Assembly (NCBI RefSeq): GCF_001717585.1 | Contig: NZ_CP017042.1 | Location: 2,270,001 to 2,334,000 of the forward strand | Origin: Selenomonas sp. oral taxon 920 | Lineage (GTDB): Bacteria; Bacillota; Negativicutes; Selenomonadales; Selenomonadaceae | Direction of reading: 5' to 3' | DNA length: 64,000 nt | Part shown: piece by piece, positions 16,445 through 22,765 of the stretch | How the letters are laid out: each line of letters begins with the position of its first letter | Position numbering within the stretch: position 1 is the stretch's first letter | The notes under the pieces: generated by a model | What the model was told of the DNA's origin: nothing | What the model saw: the letters and a program-made list of their open reading frames with translations, nothing else | Databases searched by the model: none | Program-made: the position numbers and the translations under genes

Positions 16445-18612
16445 TGATGCACGACTGCACGGTATTCTGGCAGAGCAATGAACGCGCCTGCCAGCTCTTT
16501 TACGCTCTGCTCGCACGTGCAGAGCGCGGGGAATACGATGATGGTTTTCTTGCTGCTCTCGCCTCCTATCGGAAGGAGTCTCCGGATGCCGAAAATGCGG
16601 ATATCTTCGCCGCGCGCTATCTCCTGCATCATGACGACACTGCGGCAGCTCTTGTCTGTGCAGAGCGAGCCTATCGCCGCCGTCCGGTACACTATGAGAT
16701 ATGGACGCTGCTCGCGGAGATCTACACCTGCCTCGGGCGTACGCTGGATGCCCTCACAATGTATGGCTATGCCTACGGGCTGCATTTTGCCCCCGATATC
16801 CCCATAGAGCTTACCGTCCGCGGCGGAACGGAGGGACTGAATCGGCTCTCCGTCGCGGCGGGGTTCGGGACGGGTGCGCCGATGACACAGAGCCGTGCAG
16901 CGCTCGATGAGGGGGGCGGGCTTCGCTTTGACCTCGATGCCTTTGTCGGCGAACATCTGCCGCTAACGCCTCCTGCGGGAAGTGTACGTCACTGGGTCGG
17001 TACCTATGTCGAGAACGCCTTTCTCTCTGACAAGAGTGCGCTCATCGAGGAGGTGCGCCACACCGGGGTATTCGTCGACAAGATGCAGCGCGACTTCCCC
17101 TTTCAGCTGCAAAAGGCGCAGACGGTATGCGGTGCGGCAACAATCGAAATTCCGCAGGGGACGGAGGTCATCCTCCCCATTGCGGGTACGAAAAACCTAC
17201 AGGAACTCACAGTAAAAACCGAGACCCTTCCCCCCGCAACGGCATATCTCGGAAAATGGGCGTTCAGTCACTTCCGGCTCTCGGAGACGACACATCTCAA
17301 AGCGGCGGACGATTCCCCATATGTTGTTGGCTTGCCAATTCGTCTCGGTCACAGCCCCATGCGGCATAGACTCGTGCTGAACATCCTCGTTGACGGGCTT
17401 TCATGGAATGTGGCACGCGCCCGCTTCCCCGACTGTATGCCGAATATTGCACGCTTCTTTGCGCGCGGCGTGATCTTCGATCAGCATTTCTCCACGTCGG
17501 AGTGCACTTATCCCGCACTCCCCGTCATTGAGACGGGACGCTATCCGCATCACACACAGGTCTTTCACGAACGCGACAGCCACGAGCTCCCACCGGACTT
17601 TATGACGCTCTCGGAGTGTATGTCGGATCTCGGCTACTATGCTGCAGCACCGATGGGCGCAAGCGACAGCGTCTACTGCGGCGCACTGCGCGGCTACGAC
17701 ATGCTGAACGTGAGTGCGTGGAAGCTCCCGTCTGCGGAGATGGTTGATCGCGCGATCATGCAGATCGAGGCGTTTCGCGAGACAGATCAGTTTCTCTATC
17801 TGCATACGACCGACGTACACCCGTGGAATGCAAAAGGCTTCAAGTTCCATCCATCGGTGGAGACACAACTGCCGCTCTCTGATCGTCTCTTTGAACTCGA
17901 CGAGAGCATCGCAAGTGTCCGTCTGCCGAAACTCGCGATCTATCAGGAACAGTTCTGGCGGAGTCTCCGCCATGCAGACCGCAGCATCGGCTGTCTGCTC
18001 TCCTATGTCGAGGAGCATTTCGCGGCAGATGAGTATATCGTGAATCTCTACTCCGATCACGGAAACTCGGTATTTTCTGCACCGACAAACGGTGTGATCG
18101 ATGTTATTGGTGAAAATTCGACGCGTGCCGTCTGGATGATGCGCGGCGCAGGAATTCCTGAGGGGATCGTTACAGATGAGCTGACGAGTATTGCGGACAT
18201 CTATCCGACCTTGGGCCATTTGACAGGATTCCCCGTCGCCGAGGACATCGACGGCAATCTGCCCGCCGTCTTTGGTGGCAGACAACGCGATGCCGCGATC
18301 AGCATGTCTATGTTCCCTGGGCAGACATACAAACTCGCCGTGCGCACGCATACACATACGCTGCGCCTCGAGACAGCAGGCCCACTCAATGAGAATGGAA
18401 CAGCAAACTTCGCCGATGCCAAGGTCGCCATCTATCCGCGCGCCCATGAACTTGAACACGGATACGAACGGGACAGCGAGGAGATGCGCGCCTTCTTCTA
18501 CCCGCGTGCACGTAAAATTGTACAAGTGCTTGCAAACAACGGTGAGATCTGGCCGGAGATGCACGCGGCAAGGCCAGAGTGGTTTGGAAAGGACAAAAAG
18601 GAGCACCTATGA
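16444..18612 (+). CDS. AP-superfamily phosphotransferase/hydrolase-like protein, tandem paralogue 4
   Basis: 722 residues; the ATG at 16444 overlaps the previous stop and GGAGG lies upstream (a second ATG follows at 16447). It starts MMHDCTVFWQSNE. Catalytic features are NILVDGLSW (Gly replaces Ala after the metal Asp), Thr355 in SECTYPALPVIETG, TDVHPWNA and LYSDHG. The C-terminal WPEMHAARPEWFG tail matches paralogue 1, so 1 and 4 are probably closest relatives. The stop overlaps the ATG of the decarboxylase gene by four bases, tying the four paralogues to the AEP pathway. Confidence 0.72.
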   Translation: MMHDCTVFWQSNERACQLFYALLARAERGEYDDGFLAALASYRKESPDAENADIFAARYLLHHDDTAAALVCAERAYRRRPVHYEIWTLLAEIYTCLGRTLDALTMYGYAYGLHFAPDIPIELTVRGGTEGLNRLSVAAGFGTGAPMTQSRAALDEGGGLRFDLDAFVGEHLPLTPPAGSVRHWVGTYVENAFLSDKSALIEEVRHTGVFVDKMQRDFPFQLQKAQTVCGAATIEIPQGTEVILPIAGTKNLQELTVKTETLPPATAYLGKWAFSHFRLSETTHLKAADDSPYVVGLPIRLGHSPMRHRLVLNILVDGLSWNVARARFPDCMPNIARFFARGVIFDQHFSTSECTYPALPVIETGRYPHHTQVFHERDSHELPPDFMTLSECMSDLGYYAAAPMGASDSVYCGALRGYDMLNVSAWKLPSAEMVDRAIMQIEAFRETDQFLYLHTTDVHPWNAKGFKFHPSVETQLPLSDRLFELDESIASVRLPKLAIYQEQFWRSLRHADRSIGCLLSYVEEHFAADEYIVNLYSDHGNSVFSAPTNGVIDVIGENSTRAVWMMRGAGIPEGIVTDELTSIADIYPTLGHLTGFPVAEDIDGNLPAVFGGRQRDAAISMSMFPGQTYKLAVRTHTHTLRLETAGPLNENGTANFADAKVAIYPRAHELEHGYERDSEEMRAFFYPRARKIVQVLANNGEIWPEMHAARPEWFGKDKKEHL

Positions 18613-19721
18613 ACGTAAGCGAACTCATCTCTGCGCTTGGCGCGGAGTTCTTTGCGGGCGTGCCGGACTCGAAGCTGCGCCCGCTCGTGGACTATCTGAT
18701 GGACACGTACGGGGCGAACAGCCCCGCGCATATGATTGCGGCAAACGAGGGCAGTGCGGCAGCGCTTGCGGCAGGTTATCACCTTGCGACGGGAAAGACG
18801 CCGCTCGTCTATCTCCAAAACAGCGGGCTCGGCAACATTGTCAACCCTCTGCTCTCCCTGCTGCACGAGGAGGTCTACGGAATTCCCTGCATCTTTGTCA
18901 TCGGCTGGCGCGGCGAGCCCGATCTGCATGACGAGCCGCAGCATCTCGTGCAGGGGCGGCTGAGTCTGCCGCTGCTGGAAACGATGGGCGTGCATACGAT
19001 CGTGCTCACGCGCGACACGACACCCGCCAAGATTGCGGCATGGATGGAACAGCAGACCTCACACCGTGAGCGCGGCGGACAGTGCGCGCTCCTCGTGCGG
19101 GACGGTGCACTCTCGTATCCAAAGCGCACGTATGCAAACAACTATGCCCTGCGCCGCGAGGAGGCAATCGCACGCATTCTGGATACAGCAGGGGATGCCG
19201 TCATTGTTGCAACCACAGGCAAGACGGGGCGCGAGCTCTTCGAGCTGCGCGCGACGCGCGGCGAGGATCACGCACATGACTTTCTCACGGTCGGCTCGAT
19301 GGGGCATGCCTCCGCGCTCGCGCTCGGCATCGCCATCCACCGCCCGAATCGCCGCGTTATCGCGCTCGACGGCGACGGTGCGGCGCTCATGCACATGGGC
19401 GCCATGGCGACCATCGGCGCAGCTGCCCCGCCCAACCTCATGCACATCCTCCTCAACAACGAGGCACACGAGAGCGTCGGCGGCGCACCGACGGCGGCGA
19501 GCAGCATCAGTTTCCCCGCCATCGCCGAAAATCTCGGCTATCATGTGCTGCCGACGGCACAGACGGCGGATGAACTCACGCATGCCCTCCTGCAGCTGCA
19601 CGATGCGCGCGCCCTCACCTTTCTCGAGGTGCGCACCGCCGTCGGCTCCCGCGCGGACTTGGGACGTCCGACAACGACGCCGCACGAGAATAAAGAAGCA
19701 CTGATGGAAACGCTGCGGTAA
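18609..19721 (+). CDS. ppd: Phosphonopyruvate decarboxylase
   Basis: 370 residues; ATG inside the stop of the preceding gene, with AAAAAGGAG upstream. Thiamine-diphosphate enzyme that converts phosphonopyruvate to phosphonoacetaldehyde and CO2, making the PEP mutase step irreversible. The N-terminal pyrimidine-binding half carries the conserved glutamate in AANEGSAAAL (residue about 48); the C-terminal pyrophosphate half has GDGAALMHMG at 255-264 with the downstream NN pair (LLNNEAHES). Length fits Ppd rather than the larger acetolactate synthases. Last gene of the operon, followed by a strong terminator. Confidence 0.93.
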   Translation: MNVSELISALGAEFFAGVPDSKLRPLVDYLMDTYGANSPAHMIAANEGSAAALAAGYHLATGKTPLVYLQNSGLGNIVNPLLSLLHEEVYGIPCIFVIGWRGEPDLHDEPQHLVQGRLSLPLLETMGVHTIVLTRDTTPAKIAAWMEQQTSHRERGGQCALLVRDGALSYPKRTYANNYALRREEAIARILDTAGDAVIVATTGKTGRELFELRATRGEDHAHDFLTVGSMGHASALALGIAIHRPNRRVIALDGDGAALMHMGAMATIGAAAPPNLMHILLNNEAHESVGGAPTAASSISFPAIAENLGYHVLPTAQTADELTHALLQLHDARALTFLEVRTAVGSRADLGRPTTTPHENKEALMETLR

Positions 19722-19726
19722 GCGCC

Positions 19727-19765
19727 AAAAGGCTGGAGAGGACTGCCCTTGCTCTCCAGCCTTTT
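19727..19765 (+). terminator. Terminator of the trpS-phosphonate operon
   Basis: A 14-bp perfect stem (AAAAGGCTGGAGAG with CTCTCCAGCCTTTT) around an 11-nt loop; arms end in A and T runs. It lies five bases after the ppd stop. Confidence 0.9.
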
Positions 19766-19839
19766 CATATCTGCCGCACTGCTCTGCACCTGAAAAAATA
19801 TGCGTTTCTCCAAAAACAGGGACGATTGACCCTGTACTA

Positions 19840-19916
19840 TGTGACAGCTATCTTTTTGCAGTAAACTTAGATAAAATAAAAGAAATAAATCGATATGAAT
19901 CATTTGACCTGTCACA
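19840..19916 (+). promoter_or_regulatory. Widely spaced inverted repeat upstream of the lipoprotein gene
   Basis: TGTGACAG (19840-19847) and CTGTCACA (19909-19916) flank 61 bp of AT-rich DNA that should hold the promoter of the gene at 19935. It could be a pair of operator half-sites or a leader helix next to the ribosome site. Confidence 0.3.
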
Positions 19917-19934
19917 GCGAAAGGAGATGCCCCC

Positions 19935-20456
19935 ATGCGCCCCCTGCTTCTCATCGGAATGACCGCCCTCCTTCTCTGCACCGCCGGGTGCTCCAATCCC
20001 ATCAGCAAGCTGATGGATGATTGGAACGGCGATGCCAAAAATCCGCCGCAGCAAGCGACGACCCAGGATGCGGCGCAGTCGTCTGCTCAGAGCGATGCGC
20101 AGACGCGCGCACCATCCCAAACGCAGACGCAGGCCTCTGCGCTCACGCCATCGCAGACGCAGGCCTCCGCACCGGCGCCGGCATCAGCTCCTGCGGCGCC
20201 GCCATCTCCGGAGCCCCGCATTGTCGTTGACAGTCTGCGGCATGAGATGTTCCTCCTCCCCCCGAACACGCATGGTCAGATTCACGGCACGGAGGTGCGG
20301 ATGCGCGAAGGCCCGAGCACAAACGATGTAATCCTGGGCTATTTTGACAACGGCGAGTACCTCTCCCTCATCGGGAGCACAGACGGCTGGTACTATGTGC
20401 GCCGGGCCAACGGCTCCGATGGCTGGGTCTCTGCCGACTTCTGCAAGAAGATTTAA
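19935..20456 (+). CDS. Lipoprotein with C-terminal SH3b domain
   Basis: 173 residues; AAAGGAG precedes the ATG. Lipoprotein signal with lipobox LLCTAGC (Cys19). Residues 35-95 are a low-complexity Ala/Gln/Ser/Thr/Pro linker containing short TQTQAS repeats, probably a flexible spacer through the cell wall. Residues about 110-172 form a bacterial SH3 domain (EVRMREGPSTNDVILGYFDNGEY, then DGWYYVRRANGSDGWV), which usually binds peptidoglycan. It is 17 bp upstream of an L,D-transpeptidase gene, so the pair probably works in wall modification. Confidence 0.8.
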   Translation: MRPLLLIGMTALLLCTAGCSNPISKLMDDWNGDAKNPPQQATTQDAAQSSAQSDAQTRAPSQTQTQASALTPSQTQASAPAPASAPAAPPSPEPRIVVDSLRHEMFLLPPNTHGQIHGTEVRMREGPSTNDVILGYFDNGEYLSLIGSTDGWYYVRRANGSDGWVSADFCKKI

Positions 20457-20473
20457 GAAAAGGAGCGCGCACA

Positions 20474-21193
20474 ATGCGACAAAATGATCTGCGCTCCGTC
20501 CGTATACGCCGCAAACAGCGTAGCAATACGAGGCTCTTTGCTCTGCTCGGCTGCGTACTGATCCTCGCGTTCGCCTATGGGGCATACACCTCCCTGAGCC
20601 CATCAAACGAGAAGCCCACAGCCCCCGCTCCTGCCATTTCGTCTGCCCCTGCCCCTGCGGACACATCGGCACAAGTTCCGCCAGCCGCAGCAGCGCCTGT
20701 TGAGGCCGCCTCTGCTGCAGAGGAAAAGCCGCCTGCAGAGCCGCCGTCCCAGCCGGCCCAAAAGGCACCCGCCGGAACGAGCATCCTTATCAAGAAGAGC
20801 GAGTTCCGTCTCTATCTCCTCGCAGACGGCGACGTCGTAAACTCATGGCCGATTGCGCTCGGCAAGAACGCGGGACAGAAGCGCGTGAGCGGCGACATGA
20901 AGACCCCCAACGGCAGCTTCCCCATCGACGAGGTGCTTGACTCCTCCTACTGGACGCATGATTTCCATGACGGCAAGGGCGAGATCGAGGGCGCATACGG
21001 CCCGTACTTCATCAGTCTCGATACGTCTGCGCTCTCAGGAGGCGCATGGGACGGCATCGGCATCCACGGCACGCACGATCCCGCGAGCATCGGGACGCGC
21101 GCCTCCGAGGGCTGCATCCGCATGAACAATGAGGATCTCTGCGCGCTCAAGGAACACGTAAACGTCGGTATGCAGGTGACGATTGAGGAGTAA
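20474..21193 (+). CDS. L,D-transpeptidase (YkuD domain), membrane anchored
   Basis: 239 residues. An N-terminal basic stretch and one membrane helix (LFALLGCVLILAFAYGAY, about residues 22-39), a Pro/Ala-rich spacer to residue about 97, then a YkuD catalytic domain with the motif HGTHDP followed by SEGCIRM; the Cys is the nucleophile. It forms 3-3 crosslinks or attaches proteins to peptidoglycan outside the membrane. Glu replaces the common His before GC (SEGC), a variant also known in active family members. Probably co-transcribed with the SH3 lipoprotein. Confidence 0.88.
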   Translation: MRQNDLRSVRIRRKQRSNTRLFALLGCVLILAFAYGAYTSLSPSNEKPTAPAPAISSAPAPADTSAQVPPAAAAPVEAASAAEEKPPAEPPSQPAQKAPAGTSILIKKSEFRLYLLADGDVVNSWPIALGKNAGQKRVSGDMKTPNGSFPIDEVLDSSYWTHDFHDGKGEIEGAYGPYFISLDTSALSGGAWDGIGIHGTHDPASIGTRASEGCIRMNNEDLCALKEHVNVGMQVTIEE

Positions 21194-21208
21194 CAAGATA
21201 TACGACAA

Positions 21209-21246
21209 AAGCCGCATCCTCTCATAGAAATGATTGGATGCGGCTT
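21209..21246 (+). terminator. Hairpin after the L,D-transpeptidase gene
   Basis: An 11-bp perfect stem (AAGCCGCATCC with GGATGCGGCTT) with a 16-nt loop; no long T run follows, so efficiency is uncertain. Confidence 0.55.
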
Positions 21247-21274
21247 CATTCTGCCTACGTTGCAGAAAATTCGT

Positions 21275-21303
21275 TTGTATTTTTACATAATCCCGTGTAT
21301 AAT
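21275..21303 (+). promoter_or_regulatory. Type I toxin promoter
   Basis: TTGTAT (21275-21280), 17 bp, TATAAT (21298-21303). It precedes a structured leader and the 23-residue toxin frame. Confidence 0.75.
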
Positions 21304-21349
21304 GCAGACGAAACGTCCTGGGCGGGAGAAATCCCGCGGCGGTGTCTTT

Positions 21350-21364
21350 CCCCCGAAAGGGGGT
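21350..21364 (+). promoter_or_regulatory. Hairpin occluding the toxin ribosome-binding site
   Basis: CCCCCGAAAGGGGG folds into a GNRA-type tetraloop hairpin whose right arm is the Shine-Dalgarno of the toxin at 21372. Sequestration of the ribosome site in the primary transcript is a known feature of type I toxins. Confidence 0.6.
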
Positions 21365-21371
21365 GAGTGAG

Positions 21372-21443
21372 ATGTCTGAAATCGGTGCGATTTTGTTGTT
21401 AATCGTTGCCACAGGCTATATACTCGCGATAACAAAAAAGTAG
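21372..21443 (+). CDS. 23-residue type I toxin (holin-like toxin family)
   Basis: Peptide MSEIGAILLLIVATGYILA followed by ITKK: a short acidic/polar start, one hydrophobic helix and two C-terminal lysines, closely resembling the putative holin-like toxin peptides of Firmicutes. Own promoter at 21275-21303, a leader with two hairpins and a strong but occluded ribosome site (AAGGGGGTG). The 3' end carries the hairpin shared with the antisense RNA. Membrane insertion and depolarisation is the expected toxic action from family knowledge. Confidence 0.7.
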   Translation: MSEIGAILLLIVATGYILAITKK

Positions 21444-21473
21444 CCGCCCACTCTGCCAAGTGAGCGGTTGTTC
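21442..21473. terminator. Shared hairpin of the toxin mRNA and its antisense RNA
   Basis: AGCCGCCCACT and AGTGAGCGGTT pair across a short loop; the same palindrome forms on both strands. On the minus strand it is followed within a few bases by TTTTTT, giving a proper terminator for the antitoxin RNA. Confidence 0.6.
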
Positions 21474-21522
21474 AAAAACAATTCGCAACTTCGGAAAGAT
21501 GCCGCATAGGGCGTTTCTTTCT
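21444..21522 (-). ncRNA. Antisense antitoxin RNA of the type I system
   Basis: Predicted from its own consensus promoter (minus strand 21557..21529). The transcript starts near 21522, runs toward and overlaps the 3' end of the toxin mRNA and ends at the shared hairpin, about 80-90 nt. Overlap with the toxin 3' region is the standard arrangement for RNA antitoxins acting by pairing. Confidence 0.6.
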
Positions 21523-21528
21523 GCTTTT

Positions 21529-21557
21529 ATTATAGCAATTCCCTTAGCGATTGACAA
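21529..21557 (-). promoter_or_regulatory. Antitoxin RNA promoter
   Basis: Minus strand TTGTCA (21557..21552), 17 bp, TATAAT (21534..21529): nearly perfect consensus, as expected for an abundant unstable antisense RNA. Confidence 0.75.
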
Positions 21558-21573
21558 GTAGAAAATATACACA

Positions 21574-22671
21574 CTACCCTTTCCCCCGCACAAGCCCCAT
21601 CGCGAGCTCTGCGTTGCGCGCCGCGAGTCCCCGCATCTGTGTGAGGAGATCGGCGTTTGCCGCCGTAAAGTCGTGCCGCGCCGCCCATTTGCGGCGCACC
21701 TCCTTCAGGACGCTCGCAGTCGTGATGTCCTGCAGGTCATTGACAGGCTTCTCGCCGATGGAACGCAGGAAGCGATCGACCTTCGGATCATATGAGATGC
21801 CGATCATGGGAACGCCCATCACGCCTGCAAAGATCAGTGCGTGAAGGCGTACGCCGATCATCAGATCCATGTTGGCGACGAGGGAGAGGAGCTCGCTCGT
21901 GCTGTACTCATCCGCGAGAACGGTACACTCCTCTTTCGTCCATGCGGCGACGGTCTTTGCCGTGCGCACGTCCTCGGGATACTGCATGGGGAGGAAGACG
22001 ACGCGCGCGTCCAGTTCGCGCACGATGGCATCACTGATCTCGGCGAGGATCTCCTTGTAGTGCTGCCAGCCCTGCCAGTCGCGCACGGAGATGCCGACAA
22101 CGGGCTTTGCGCCGTCCGCGCCATAGCGGCTGAGGATGGCGCGCCCTGCCTCCCGTCCGACGGGATGAATGCCGAGCACGGGATCTGCCGTGCACTCCAT
22201 CGGCGGCCGCGTGATGCCGAGGCGGCGCAGCTCTGCCATCGAGCCCTCGTCACGCACGGTGATAAGGGAGACGCGGTTGCCGAGCCAGCGCATCGAGCGG
22301 CACGCAAAACGCCCCGTGACAGGGCCGATCCCCTGCGCATACAGCATGACCTTTTTCCCAAGAAGCAGTGCGAGCAAAATAATGCCCATATAGTAGTAAA
22401 GGCTGCGGCGGCTCGTGACGTTCTGCAGGAGGCTGCCGCCGCCGCTGATGAGGAGGTCGGCACGACGCATCGCACCGAGGATTCCGCCCACATCAAGGGA
22501 ACCTACCGCGTGCACACCGTGGCGTCGCTCGGTGTCTGCAGGATCGGCGCTGATGACGGTGATATGAAGTTCCGGGTCCAAATCCGCGAGCACCTCGAGC
22601 ATCGCCGCGAGCATGGCTTCGTCGCCCGCGTTCTTTGCCCCGTAGTACCCCGATACAACGATCCGCTTCAT
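21574..22671 (-). CDS. csaB: Polysaccharide pyruvyl transferase CsaB
   Basis: 365 residues; GGAGGG lies 11 bases before the ATG at 22671. Family with N-terminal SGYYGAKNAGDEA and a central ISGGGSLLQN, then a glycosyltransferase-B like C-terminal half (GVRLHALIFAGVMGVPMIGISYDPKVDRF). CsaB adds ketal-linked pyruvate to secondary cell-wall polymers, which creates the anchor for SLH-domain proteins. Followed upstream by DUF5693 and DUF2993 genes on the same strand, an envelope gene set often found together. Confidence 0.88.
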   Translation of the reverse strand: MKRIVVSGYYGAKNAGDEAMLAAMLEVLADLDPELHITVISADPADTERRHGVHAVGSLDVGGILGAMRRADLLISGGGSLLQNVTSRRSLYYYMGIILLALLLGKKVMLYAQGIGPVTGRFACRSMRWLGNRVSLITVRDEGSMAELRRLGITRPPMECTADPVLGIHPVGREAGRAILSRYGADGAKPVVGISVRDWQGWQHYKEILAEISDAIVRELDARVVFLPMQYPEDVRTAKTVAAWTKEECTVLADEYSTSELLSLVANMDLMIGVRLHALIFAGVMGVPMIGISYDPKVDRFLRSIGEKPVNDLQDITTASVLKEVRRKWAARHDFTAANADLLTQMRGLAARNAELAMGLVRGKG

Positions 22672-22736
22672 CGGGTAGAATGCCCTCCATTTCCCATTCC
22701 TATGACGATCTTCCTTTATTGCTCAAAGCGCCCCTT

Positions 22737-22752
22737 CGCCCTTGCAAGGGCG
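22737..22752. repeat. Short palindrome after TCAAAGCGCCCC motif
   Basis: A perfect 16-bp palindrome CGCCCTTGCAAGGGCG directly after TCAAAGCGCCCC. The TCAAAG(C/T)GCCCC motif followed by a hairpin recurs at 26683-26740 and 33789-33849, so it is a small dispersed repeat family. Confidence 0.5.
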
Positions 22753-22765
22753 TGCACGCACAAAT

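Noticed and set aside
10032-18612. Calling the four paralogues sulfatases
   Set aside because: The CxPSR/SxPSR sulfatase signature is absent and the nucleophile position is Thr in all four; no maturase gene is near.
20087-20160. TQTQAS-type tandem repeat in the lipoprotein gene as a phase-variable tract
   Set aside because: Only about two imperfect units are seen and their length is a multiple of three, so slippage would not switch the frame.
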